In this document: piece after piece, positions 17,020-25,036 of the stretch
How the letters are laid out: every line of letters starts with the position of its first letter
How positions within the stretch are numbered: position 1 is the first letter of the stretch
From: Thermus arciformis
GTDB taxonomy: Bacteria; Deinococcota; Deinococci; Deinococcales; Thermaceae
Assembly: GCF_900102145.1 (NCBI RefSeq)
Contig: NZ_FNBC01000012.1
Coordinates: 1 to 62,570 of the forward strand
DNA length: 62,570 nucleotides
Direction: 5' to 3'
Program-made: the position numbers and the translations under genes
Notes under the pieces: generated by a model
What the model was told of the DNA's origin: nothing
The model's input: only the letters and a program-made list of their open reading frames with translations
Database searches by the model: none

Positions 17020-18471
17020 ATGGCCAGGACCGGAGCGGAGTACATGGAGGCCCTTAAGGAGCGTCCCCCCAACCTCTGGTACAAGGGGGAGAGGGTGCAA
17101 GACCCCACCACCCACCCCGTCTTCCGGGGGATCGTGCGCACCATGGCCGCCCTCTACGACCTGCAGCACGACCCCCGCTACCGGGAGGTCCTCACCTACG
17201 AGGAAGGGGGCAAGCGGCACGGGATGAGCTTCCTCATCCCCAAGACCAAGGAGGACCTGAAGCGGCGAAGCCGGGCCTACAAGCTCTGGGCCGACCAGAA
17301 CCTGGGGATGATGGGGCGGAGCCCCGACTACCTCAACGCCGTGGTCATGGCCTACGCGGCGAGCGCCCCCTACTTCGGGGAGTTCGCCGAGAACGTCCGG
17401 AACTACTACCGCTACCTCCGGGACCAGGACCTCGCCACCACCCACGCCCTCACCAACCCCCAGGTGAACCGGGCCAAGCCCCCCTCCGCCCAGCCCGACC
17501 CCTACATCCCCGTGGGGGTGGTGAAGCAGACGGAGAAGGGGATCGTGGTCCGGGGGGCCCGGATGACGGCCACCTTCCCCCTGGCGGACGAGGTCCTCAT
17601 CTTCCCCTCCACCCTCCTCAAGGAGGGCCCCGGGGCGGAGAAGTACGCCGTCGCCTTCGCCCTGCCCACCTCCACCCCGGGCCTCCACTTCGTCTGCCGG
17701 GAGGGCCTGGTGGGGGGGGACAGCCCCTTTGACCACCCCCTCTCCAGCCGCCTCGAGGAGATGGACTGCCTGGTGGTCTTTGACGACGTCCTCGTCCCCT
17801 GGGAGAGGGTCTTCATCCTGGGGAACGTGGAGCTCTGCAACAACGCCTACGCGGCCACGGGGGCCCTCCACCACATGGCCCACCAGGTGGTGGCCCTGAA
17901 GACGGCGAAGACCGAGGCCTTCCTTGGGGTGGCCGCCCTCATGGCCGAGGGCATCGGGGCGGACGTCTACGGCCACGTCCAGGAGAAGATCGCCGAGATC
18001 ATCGTCTACCTCGAGGCCATGCGGGCCTTCTGGACGAGGGCGGAGGAGGAGGCCAAGGAGAACGCCTACGGCCTCTTGGTCCCGGACCGGGGGGCCCTGG
18101 ACGGGGCCAGGAACCTCTACCCGAGGCTTTACCCCAGGGTCCGGGAGATCCTGGAGCAGATCGGGGCCTCCGGCCTCATCACCCTCCCCTCGGAGAAGGA
18201 CTTCAAGGGGCCCCTCGGCCCCTTCTTGGAGAAGTTCCTCCAGGGGGCGGCCCTCGAGGCCAAGGAGCGGGTGGCCCTCTTCCGCCTGGCCTGGGACATG
18301 ACCCTCTCCGGCTTTGGGGCGAGGCAGGAGCTCTACGAGCGCTTCTTCTTCGGCGACCCCGTGCGCATGTACCAGACCCTCTACAGCGTCTACGACAAGG
18401 AGCCCTACAAGGAGAGGATCCGCGCTTTCCTCAAGGAAAGCCTCAAGGTCTTTGAGGAGGTCCGGGCGTGA
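17020..18471 (+). CDS. hpaB: 4-hydroxyphenylacetate 3-monooxygenase, oxygenase component
   Basis: A 483-residue flavin-dependent hydroxylase of the acyl-CoA dehydrogenase fold. It uses FADH2 from HpaC to hydroxylate 4-hydroxyphenylacetate to homoprotocatechuate. It begins MARTGAEYMEALKERPPNLWYKGERV, typical of HpaB, and includes RSPDYLNAVVMAYA and ALPTSTPGLHFVCRE. The T. thermophilus HB8 enzyme is a known crystal structure. AGGAGG lies 6 nt upstream of the ATG. Overlaps hpaC by 4 bp. Confidence 0.95.
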   Translation: MARTGAEYMEALKERPPNLWYKGERVQDPTTHPVFRGIVRTMAALYDLQHDPRYREVLTYEEGGKRHGMSFLIPKTKEDLKRRSRAYKLWADQNLGMMGRSPDYLNAVVMAYAASAPYFGEFAENVRNYYRYLRDQDLATTHALTNPQVNRAKPPSAQPDPYIPVGVVKQTEKGIVVRGARMTATFPLADEVLIFPSTLLKEGPGAEKYAVAFALPTSTPGLHFVCREGLVGGDSPFDHPLSSRLEEMDCLVVFDDVLVPWERVFILGNVELCNNAYAATGALHHMAHQVVALKTAKTEAFLGVAALMAEGIGADVYGHVQEKIAEIIVYLEAMRAFWTRAEEEAKENAYGLLVPDRGALDGARNLYPRLYPRVREILEQIGASGLITLPSEKDFKGPLGPFLEKFLQGAALEAKERVALFRLAWDMTLSGFGARQELYERFFFGDPVRMYQTLYSVYDKEPYKERIRAFLKESLKVFEEVRA

Positions 18472-18932
18472 CCTCAGGGGAACCCCAGAAGGCCTTCAAG
18501 GAGGCCCTCGCCCGCTTCGCCAGCGGGGTCACGGTGGTGGCGGCCAGGCTTGGGGAGGAGGAGCGGGGGATGACGGCCACGGCCTTCATGTCCTTGAGCC
18601 TCGAGCCCCCCCTCGTGGCCCTGGCGGTGAGCGAGCGGGCCAAGCTCCTCCCCGTCCTCGAGGGGGCGGGGGCCTTCACCGTGAGCCTTCTCCGCGAGGG
18701 GCAGGAGGCGGTCTCCGAGCACTTCGCGGGAAGGCCCAGGGAGGGGGTCTTCCTAGAAGGGGGCCGGGTGAAGGGGGCCCTCGCCGTCCTCCGCTGCCGC
18801 CTCCAGGCCCTCTACCCCGGGGGGGACCACCGGATCGTGGTGGGCCTGGTGGAGGGGGTAGAGCTCGGGGAGGAGGGGCCTCCTTTGGTCTACTTCCAAA
18901 GGGGCTACAGGAGGTTGGTATGGCCATCGTGA
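18468..18932 (+). CDS. hpaC: 4-hydroxyphenylacetate 3-monooxygenase, flavin reductase component
   Basis: A 154-residue short-chain flavin reductase that supplies reduced flavin to HpaB. FASGVTVVAARLGEEERGMTATAFMSLSLEPPLVALAV is the family core, with the flavin-binding loop. It starts at GTG 18468 within GTGA of hpaB. Its end overlaps hpaD by 13 bp. Confidence 0.93.
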   Translation: MTSGEPQKAFKEALARFASGVTVVAARLGEEERGMTATAFMSLSLEPPLVALAVSERAKLLPVLEGAGAFTVSLLREGQEAVSEHFAGRPREGVFLEGGRVKGALAVLRCRLQALYPGGDHRIVVGLVEGVELGEEGPPLVYFQRGYRRLVWPS

Positions 18933-19876
18933 GGGTGGGGTTCATAGAGCTTTGGGTGCGGGACCTGGAGAAAAGCCTAGAGTTCTACCAGGGGCTTCTG
19001 GGCTTCCGCCTGGAGCACCGGGAGGAAGGGGCGGCCTACCTCCGGGGCTATGAAGAGCTGGAGTGGAGCCTCAAGCTCACCCAGGCCCCCTTCCCCGCGG
19101 TGCGCGCCCTGGGCTTCAAGGTGGACGAGAAGGGCCTGGAGCAGGGCCTGGCCTGGGCCAGGCAGGAAGGCGTTCCCTATCGCCTCGAGTCCGACTGGGG
19201 CAGGCCTGAAATCCTCCGCCTCCAGGACCCCTTCGGCTACCCCTTGGCCTTCTACTTCAAGGCGGAGAAGCTCCCCCGGGTCCTCCAGAACTACCACGAG
19301 CACCGGGGGCCCGGCATCCTGCGCATAGACCACCTCAACGTCTTCTCCCCCCGGGTGGGGGAGGCCACGCGGTTCTACCAGGAGGTCTTCGGCTTCCGCC
19401 TCACGGAGTACACGGAGGACGACCAAGGGAGGCTTTGGGCGAGCTGGCTCCACCGCAAGGGCAACGTCCACGACATCGCCTTCACCAACGGAGAAGGCCC
19501 CAGGCTCCACCACTTCGCCTACTGGCTCCCCGACCCCCTCGCCGTGCTGAAGGCGGCGGACATCCTGGCGGGGGCCATGCGCACGGACCAAATAGAACGG
19601 GGCCCCGGGCGGCACGGGATCTCCAACGCCATGTTCCTCTACCTCAAGGACCCCGACGGGCACCGCATAGAGCTCTACACCTCCGACTACCTCACCGTGG
19701 ACCCCGACCTGCCCCCGGTGCGCTGGAGCCTGAACGACCCCCGCCGCCAGACCCTCTGGGGGCACCGCACCCCCAAGAGCTGGTTCCTGGAGGGAAGCCC
19801 CCTCCTGGACCTGGAGGACCGCCTTGTGCCCACGGAGGCCCCGGCCCTTCAGGGCCTGCCCGAGCACGTGACCTAA
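18920..19876 (+). CDS. hpaD: Homoprotocatechuate 2,3-dioxygenase (extradiol)
   Basis: A 318-residue ring-cleaving dioxygenase made of two vicinal-oxygen-chelate domains. The metal ligands fall in the second domain: His138 (DHLNVF), His197 or 198 (LHHFAYW) and Glu251 (HRIELYT). This is the VOC-type HpaD rather than the LigB type of E. coli. ATG 18920 has AGGAGG at 18909-18914; the longer open frame upstream is the hpaB/hpaC region in another frame. Last gene of the hpa operon. Confidence 0.93.
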   Translation: MAIVRVGFIELWVRDLEKSLEFYQGLLGFRLEHREEGAAYLRGYEELEWSLKLTQAPFPAVRALGFKVDEKGLEQGLAWARQEGVPYRLESDWGRPEILRLQDPFGYPLAFYFKAEKLPRVLQNYHEHRGPGILRIDHLNVFSPRVGEATRFYQEVFGFRLTEYTEDDQGRLWASWLHRKGNVHDIAFTNGEGPRLHHFAYWLPDPLAVLKAADILAGAMRTDQIERGPGRHGISNAMFLYLKDPDGHRIELYTSDYLTVDPDLPPVRWSLNDPRRQTLWGHRTPKSWFLEGSPLLDLEDRLVPTEAPALQGLPEHVT

Positions 19877-19904
19877 GCCGAAGGCCCCGGTCCCAGCCCG
19901 GGCC

Positions 19905-19933
19905 TTGACGGGACAAAGGTCCCTCCCTAGACT
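19905..19933 (+). promoter_or_regulatory. Promoter of the liv-paaK operon
   Basis: TTGACG at 19905-19910 and TAGACT at 19928-19933 with a 17-bp spacer. Transcription should begin near 19940, leaving a leader of about 66 nt, in contrast to the leaderless genes of this window. Confidence 0.65.
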
Positions 19934-19944
19934 GGAAGCCGAGC

Positions 19945-19958
19945 CAAACGGCTGTTCG
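19945..19958 (+). promoter_or_regulatory. PaaR-like operator in the liv-paaK leader
   Basis: CAAACGGCTGTTCG matches the PaaR consensus I recall from T. thermophilus HB8 (CNAACGNNCGTTNG) at every fixed position but one (T for C). It lies just downstream of the predicted transcription start, where a bound TetR repressor would block transcription. Confidence 0.5.
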
Positions 19959-20005
19959 TTAGCCCCAACCCGGGCCCAGGCCCGGTGGGAGAAAGGAGGA
20001 AAAGG

Positions 20006-21178
20006 ATGAGGCGTTGGTTGGTACCCCTTTTGGCCCTGGCCCTATCCGCGTGGGCCCAGGGCACCTTGAAGGTGGGGGTGGTGGTCTCGGCCACGGGGCC
20101 CGCCGCCTCCTTGGGCATCCCCGAGCGGAACACCTTCCTCATGCTCCAGGAGCTTTTGGACCGCCAGGGGGGCGTGGCCGGGCGGAAGGTGGAGTTCGTC
20201 ATCCTGGACGACGCCTCCGACACCACCCAGGCGGTGCGGAACACCCGGAGGCTCGTGGAGGAGGGCGTGGTGGCCGTCGTCGGCACCACCACCACCCCGG
20301 CCTCCTTGGGCATGATCCCCGTGGTGGCCGAGGCCAAGGTGCCCATGATCTCCCTGGCCGCCAGCAAGGACATCATCCACCCCGTGGACGCCCAGCGCTT
20401 CTGGGTCTTCAAGACCCCCCAGACGGAGGAGCTCATGGCCCGGGCCATCGTGGCCGACATGGTGGCCCGCGGGGTGAAGACCGTGGGCTACATCGGCTTC
20501 AACGACGCCTACGGGGAGGGCTGGGCCCGCTTCTTTGAGGCCGAGGCCAAGGCCAAGGGGCTCCAGGTGGTGGCGAGCGAGCGCTACAACCGCACGGACA
20601 CCAGCGTCACCGGCCAGGCCCTGAGGATCATCGCCCGCAGGCCCGACGCCGTGCTCATCGGCGCGAGCGGCACCCCGGCGGTCTTTCCCCAGCGCACCCT
20701 GAAGGAGAGGGGCTACCCTGGGCTCATCTACCAGACCCACGGGGTGGCCAACCCCGACTTCCTGCGGGTGGGGGGCAAGGACGTGGAGGGGACCCTCCTT
20801 CCCGCCGGGCCCATCCTGGTGGCCGAGCAGCTTCCCAGCGCCTTCCCCTCCAAGCGGGTCGCCCTGGACTACATCCAGCGCTACGAGGCCCGGTACGGCA
20901 TCGGCAGCTACTCCACCTTCGGCGCCCACGCCTGGGACGCCTGGCTCATCCTGAAGCCCGCCCTGGAGCGCGCCCTCAAGAAGGCCGACCCCGGCCGCGA
21001 CCTCGCCGCCTTCCGCGCCGCCCTCCGCGACGAGCTCGAGGCCACCAAGGGCCTCGTGGCCACCCACGGCGTCTTCACCTTCAGCAAGGAGGACCACCTG
21101 GGCCTCCGCTTTGAGGACGCCGCGGTGATGGTGCAGGTGGAAGGGGGCCGCTGGAAGCTCGTCCGCACCTTCCGCTAG
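20006..21178 (+). CDS. Branched-chain amino acid/aromatic acid ABC transporter, binding protein
   Basis: A 390-residue LivK-type periplasmic binding protein: signal peptide MRRWLVPLLALALSAWAQ, then the type I fold starting LKVGVVVSATGPAASLGIPE, with VVAVVGTTTTPASLGMIPV as the ligand hinge. The start is ATG 20006 with AAAGGAGG seven bases upstream; an in-frame GTG at 19985 would put the SD inside the gene. First of a four-gene transporter running into paaI-paaK, so its substrate may be phenylacetate or a related aromatic acid rather than leucine. Confidence 0.9.
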   Translation: MRRWLVPLLALALSAWAQGTLKVGVVVSATGPAASLGIPERNTFLMLQELLDRQGGVAGRKVEFVILDDASDTTQAVRNTRRLVEEGVVAVVGTTTTPASLGMIPVVAEAKVPMISLAASKDIIHPVDAQRFWVFKTPQTEELMARAIVADMVARGVKTVGYIGFNDAYGEGWARFFEAEAKAKGLQVVASERYNRTDTSVTGQALRIIARRPDAVLIGASGTPAVFPQRTLKERGYPGLIYQTHGVANPDFLRVGGKDVEGTLLPAGPILVAEQLPSAFPSKRVALDYIQRYEARYGIGSYSTFGAHAWDAWLILKPALERALKKADPGRDLAAFRAALRDELEATKGLVATHGVFTFSKEDHLGLRFEDAAVMVQVEGGRWKLVRTFR

Positions 21179-21181
21179 GCC

Positions 21182-22159
21182 ATGGACGCCACCATCCTCG
21201 GGTTCCTCCTCCTGGACGCCCTGCAAAACGGGGTGATCTACGGCCTCCTGGCCGTGGCCATGGTCCTCGTCTTCGCCGTGACCCGGGTGATCCTGGTGCC
21301 CATCGGGGAGCTCATGATGTTCGCCCCCCTCTCCCTCGTCTGGCTCCAAGGGGGGAAGCTTCCTGGGACCCTGGGCCTCGCCCTGGCCCTGGGGGCCCTT
21401 TGGGCCCTTTTGGAGCGGGGAAGGGGCCGGGGGCTCCCTCTCCTGGGAGGGGTGGGGCTTCTTCTTCTCTTCCTCCTCGCCCGGGGAAGCCCCGCCCTCG
21501 CCTACCCCGCGGCCATTTTCCTCGTGGTCTACCTCGGGGTGGCCAGCTACCGGGTCTTCTTCCAACCCCTTAGGGAGGCCACGGTGCTCGCCTACCTCAT
21601 CATGGCCGTGGGGCTCCACGTGGCCTACCAGGGCCTGGGCCTCGTCTTCTTTGGGCCGGAGCAGTACCGCCCCGAGCCTCTCCTTTCGGGGGAGGTCTTG
21701 GCGGGGCTCTCCTGGCAGGGGGTGCTCGTCCTCCTCTTCGCCCTTTTGGCCGTGGGGGGGCTTTACCTCTTCTTCCGCCTTTCCCTCTTTGGGAAGGCCC
21801 TCTTGGCGGCGGCGGAGAACCGGCTCGGGGCGAGGCTTTGCGGCATCCGTCCGGAGGAGGCGGGGATGGTGGCCTTCGCCATCGCGAGCCTTCTTGCGGC
21901 CCTTGCGGGGCTTCTCCTCGCGCCCCTCATCAACGCCGCCTACTTCATGGGCTTCATGCTGGGGCTCAAGGGCTTTGTGGCGGCGATTCTGGGGGGGCTT
22001 TTGAGCTATCCGGTGGCCTTTCTGGGGGCGCTCTTGGTGGGTCTCTTTGAGAGCTTCACCAGCTTCTACGCCAGCGCCTACAAGGAGGCCTTGGTCTTCT
22101 TGCTCCTGGTGCCCGCCCTCTTCTTCCAGAGCCTCAGGGCGCGGGCGGTGGAGGAGTGA
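21182..22159 (+). CDS. ABC transporter permease, LivH type
   Basis: A 325-residue inner-membrane permease with about eight hydrophobic segments. It begins with the LivH signature LLDALQNGVIYGLLAVAMVLVFAVTRVI and contains AAAENRLGARLCGIRPEEAG, the EAA-like loop that contacts the ATPase. It is longer than typical LivH because of an inserted hydrophobic stretch near 70-115. Follows the binding protein after 3 bp. Confidence 0.9.
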   Translation: MDATILGFLLLDALQNGVIYGLLAVAMVLVFAVTRVILVPIGELMMFAPLSLVWLQGGKLPGTLGLALALGALWALLERGRGRGLPLLGGVGLLLLFLLARGSPALAYPAAIFLVVYLGVASYRVFFQPLREATVLAYLIMAVGLHVAYQGLGLVFFGPEQYRPEPLLSGEVLAGLSWQGVLVLLFALLAVGGLYLFFRLSLFGKALLAAAENRLGARLCGIRPEEAGMVAFAIASLLAALAGLLLAPLINAAYFMGFMLGLKGFVAAILGGLLSYPVAFLGALLVGLFESFTSFYASAYKEALVFLLLVPALFFQSLRARAVEE

Positions 22160-23907
22160 TGCGCTACGGCTGGTTTCTCCTGCTCCTTCTGCCCTTTCTC
22201 CTCGCCCCCTTTCCCTTCTACCTGACCCTCCTCAACTTCTTCGCCCTCTCGGGCCTGGTGGCCCTCTCCCTCTACGTCCTCACGGGCCTCGCCGGCATGA
22301 CCAGCTTCGCCCAGGCGGCCTTCATGGGCATGGGGGCCTACGCCACCGCCCTCCTCACGGTGAAGGCGGGGCTTTCCCCCTGGTTCGGCCTGGCGGCGGG
22401 GCTCGCCCTTTCCCTGCTTTTGGCCCTGGTCCTCGGGGGGCTCACCGTGCGGCTTAAGGGGCACTTCCTCCCCCTTTCCACCATCGCCTGGCAGGTGGCC
22501 CTCTACATCCTGGCGGGGAACCTGGTGGGGCTTACCGGGGGGCACACGGGGCTCACGGACCTCCCCCCCTTGGTCCTCCTGGGGTTTCCCCTGGACAACG
22601 CCTTCCGCTACGGCCTGCTTAGCCTTTTGGTCCTGGTCCTCGCTGTGCTCGCCCTCCACAACCTGCGCTTTAGCCGCCTGGGCCGGGCCCTTCTCGCCCT
22701 GCGGGGGGATGCCCTGGCGGCGGCGAGCTTCGGGGTGGACCCGGCGGCCCTGCGCCTCAAGGCCTTCCTCCTGGCGGGGGCCATGGCGGGCCTGGCGGGC
22801 TTCCTCTACGCCCACTTCCTGCGCTTCGTGAACCCCACGCCCTTTTCCCTCGAGGCCTCCATCAAGTACCTGGTGATGGCCGTGGCCGGGGGCGTGGGGA
22901 CGATCCCCGGGGTTTTGCTGGGGGCGGCCCTCTTCACGGGCCTGGAGGACTGGCTCAAGGACCTCCTGCCCCTCCTCCTTGGGCGCCAGGGGAACTACGA
23001 GACCATCGCCTACGGCCTGGTGCTGGCGGGGATCCTCCTTCTCGCCCCCCAGGGGCTTTTCCCCCTCCTGGCCCGCTTTTTGCCCAGAAAGGAGGGAAGC
23101 CTTCCCCGGGCCGAGCCCCTACCCCTTCCCGCCCCTTCCGGCGCCCGGGGGGAGGTGGTCTTGGAGGCCCAAGGCCTCAGGAAGGCCTTCGGAGGGCTCC
23201 TTGCGGTGAACGGCGTGTTCTTCGCCTTGAGGCGGGGGGAGATCCTCGCCCTCATCGGCCCCAACGGGGCGGGGAAGAGCACCACCTTCAACCTCCTCAC
23301 CGGGGCCATCCCCCCGGACGGCGGGAGGGTGTTCCTCTTCGGGAAGGAGATCACCGGCCTGCCCCCTCACCGGATCCATCCCCTGGGCCTGGGGCGGACC
23401 TTCCAGCACCCCCACCTCTTCCCCGAACTCTCCGTGCTGGAAAACGCCGCCTTGGGCACCTACGCCCGGACCCGGGCGGGGTTTTCCCGGGTGCTTCTGG
23501 GCCTCCACGGGGAGGAGGAGGCGCGGGCCCTGGCCACCGCCTACCGGGCCCTGAAGCGGGTGGGCCTGGAAGGGCTTGCCCTGGAGCCTGCGGCCAGGCT
23601 CACCGCCGGGCAGCAGCGCCTCTTGGAGATCGCCCGCCTCCTCGCCTCGGGGGCGGAGGTCCTCCTTCTGGACGAGCCGGCGGCGGGGCTTAGGGCGGGG
23701 GAAAAGCGGGAGCTCGCCCGCCTCCTGAAGGCCCTCGCCCGGGAGGGCTACACCGTGCTTATCGTGGACCACGACATGGACCTCATCATGGGCCTGGCGG
23801 ACCGGGTGGTGGTGATGAACTACGGGGAGAAGATCGCCGAGGGGACGCCCGAGGAGGTGCAGAGGAACCCCTTGGTGCGGGCGGCCTACCTGGGGGAGGC
23901 GGCATGA
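22159..23907 (+). CDS. Fused ABC permease (LivM) and ATPase (LivG)
   Basis: A 582-residue fusion. Residues 1-310 are a LivM permease (about eight TM segments, ALRGDALAAASFGVDPAALRLKAF coupling loop). After a Pro-rich linker near 315-330, residues 335-582 are a LivG ATPase with GPNGAGKST near 367, LTAGQQRLLEIARLLA and VLLLDEPAAGL. The reading frame is continuous, so this is a real fusion rather than a sequencing join. ATG 22159 overlaps the livH stop by one base. Confidence 0.92.
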   Translation: MRYGWFLLLLLPFLLAPFPFYLTLLNFFALSGLVALSLYVLTGLAGMTSFAQAAFMGMGAYATALLTVKAGLSPWFGLAAGLALSLLLALVLGGLTVRLKGHFLPLSTIAWQVALYILAGNLVGLTGGHTGLTDLPPLVLLGFPLDNAFRYGLLSLLVLVLAVLALHNLRFSRLGRALLALRGDALAAASFGVDPAALRLKAFLLAGAMAGLAGFLYAHFLRFVNPTPFSLEASIKYLVMAVAGGVGTIPGVLLGAALFTGLEDWLKDLLPLLLGRQGNYETIAYGLVLAGILLLAPQGLFPLLARFLPRKEGSLPRAEPLPLPAPSGARGEVVLEAQGLRKAFGGLLAVNGVFFALRRGEILALIGPNGAGKSTTFNLLTGAIPPDGGRVFLFGKEITGLPPHRIHPLGLGRTFQHPHLFPELSVLENAALGTYARTRAGFSRVLLGLHGEEEARALATAYRALKRVGLEGLALEPAARLTAGQQRLLEIARLLASGAEVLLLDEPAAGLRAGEKRELARLLKALAREGYTVLIVDHDMDLIMGLADRVVVMNYGEKIAEGTPEEVQRNPLVRAAYLGEAA

Positions 23908-24629
23908 GCCTTCTTGCGGTGCGAAACCTCACGGTGCGCTACGGGGCCCTGGAGGCGGTGCGGGGGGTCTCCTTGGCCCTGGAGGCGGGAGAGGCCCTGG
24001 CCGTCATCGGGCCCAACGGGGCGGGGAAGACGAGCCTCCTCCGGGGCCTCTTGGGCCTCGCCCGGGCCGAGGGGGAGGTGCGCCTTCAGGGGGAGCCCCT
24101 CTCCCATAGGACCCCCGAGGCTCTCCTCCAGCGGGGGGTGGTCCTCGTCCCGGAGGGGCGGGCCCTCTTCCCCGGCCTTTCCGTGGAGGACAACCTCCTC
24201 CTCGGGGGGTTCACCCGCCTGCGGAAGGGCCTCCGGGAGGATCTGGAGCGGGTTTACCGCCTTTTCCCGAGGCTTCTGGAGCGGAGGCGCCAGCCCGCGG
24301 GGACGCTTTCCGGGGGGGAGCAGCAGATGCTCGCCATCGGCCGGGCCCTCATGGCCCGGCCCCGCCTCCTCCTCCTGGACGAGCCCTCCTTGGGCCTCGC
24401 CCCCCTGATGGTGCGGGAGATCTACCGGATCCTGGGGGAGCTCAAGGGGGAGGGGGTGACCCTCCTCCTCGTGGAGCAAAACGCCAAGGTGGCCCTTTCC
24501 TTGGCGGACCGGGGGCTGGTGGTGGAGGCGGGGGAGGCGGTGCTGGAGGGGAAGGCGGAGGAGCTTCGCCAAGACCCCCGGGTGGTGGAGGCCTACCTGG
24601 GCCTGGCGCGGGAGGTGGAGGAGGGGTGA
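23904..24629 (+). CDS. ABC transporter ATPase, LivF type
   Basis: A 241-residue nucleotide-binding subunit with GPNGAGKTSLLRGLLG (Walker A), LSGGEQQMLAIGRALM (signature) and LLLLDEPSLGLAP (Walker B), as in LivF. It pairs with the ATPase half of the fusion upstream. Overlaps the fusion gene by 4 bp and paaI by 4 bp. Confidence 0.92.
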   Translation: MSLLAVRNLTVRYGALEAVRGVSLALEAGEALAVIGPNGAGKTSLLRGLLGLARAEGEVRLQGEPLSHRTPEALLQRGVVLVPEGRALFPGLSVEDNLLLGGFTRLRKGLREDLERVYRLFPRLLERRRQPAGTLSGGEQQMLAIGRALMARPRLLLLDEPSLGLAPLMVREIYRILGELKGEGVTLLLVEQNAKVALSLADRGLVVEAGEAVLEGKAEELRQDPRVVEAYLGLAREVEEG

Positions 24630-25036
24630 GGGACCCTTTCATGGAGGCCTTGGGCCTAAAGGTCCTCCGCCTCGCCCCGGGGGAGGCGGTGGTGGCGGGG
24701 GAGGTGGGGGAGGCCCACCTGAACCTCCACGGCACCGCCCACGGGGGCTTCCTCTACGCCCTGGCGGACAGCGCCTTCGCCCTGGCCAGCAACTCCCGGG
24801 GGCCTGCGGTGGCCCTCTCCTGCCGCATGGACTACTTCCGGCCCCTTGGGGCGGGGGCGAGGGTGGAGGCGAGGGCGGCGGAGGTGAACCTCTCCCGGCG
24901 CACGGCCACCTACCGGGTGGAGGTGGTCTCCGAAGGGAAGCTCGTGGCCCTTTTCACGGGAACGGTCTTTCGCTTGGGAGGTGATGGGGATGATGTACCA
25001 GCCGGAACTGGAAACCCTGCCCAGGGAGAAGCTTAG
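24626..25036 (+). CDS. paaI: Phenylacetyl-CoA-type thioesterase PaaI
   Basis: A 136-residue hotdog thioesterase that hydrolyses hydroxyphenylacetyl-CoA and similar dead-end esters to recycle CoA. NLHGTAHGGFLYALADSAFA contains the HGG motif and the catalytic Asp, and SCRMDYFRPLGAGARV is the second family strand. The HB8 protein of this length has been crystallised. It starts at a GTG overlapping livF; its last 47 bp overlap paaK in another frame, an unusually long same-strand overlap. Confidence 0.93.
   Translation: MRDPFMEALGLKVLRLAPGEAVVAGEVGEAHLNLHGTAHGGFLYALADSAFALASNSRGPAVALSCRMDYFRPLGAGARVEARAAEVNLSRRTATYRVEVVSEGKLVALFTGTVFRLGGDGDDVPAGTGNPAQGEA

Noticed and set aside
19970-19985. Hairpin CCGGGC/GCCCGG in the liv leader as an attenuator
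   Set aside because: A short stem with no alternative structure and no leader peptide; common by chance at this GC content.
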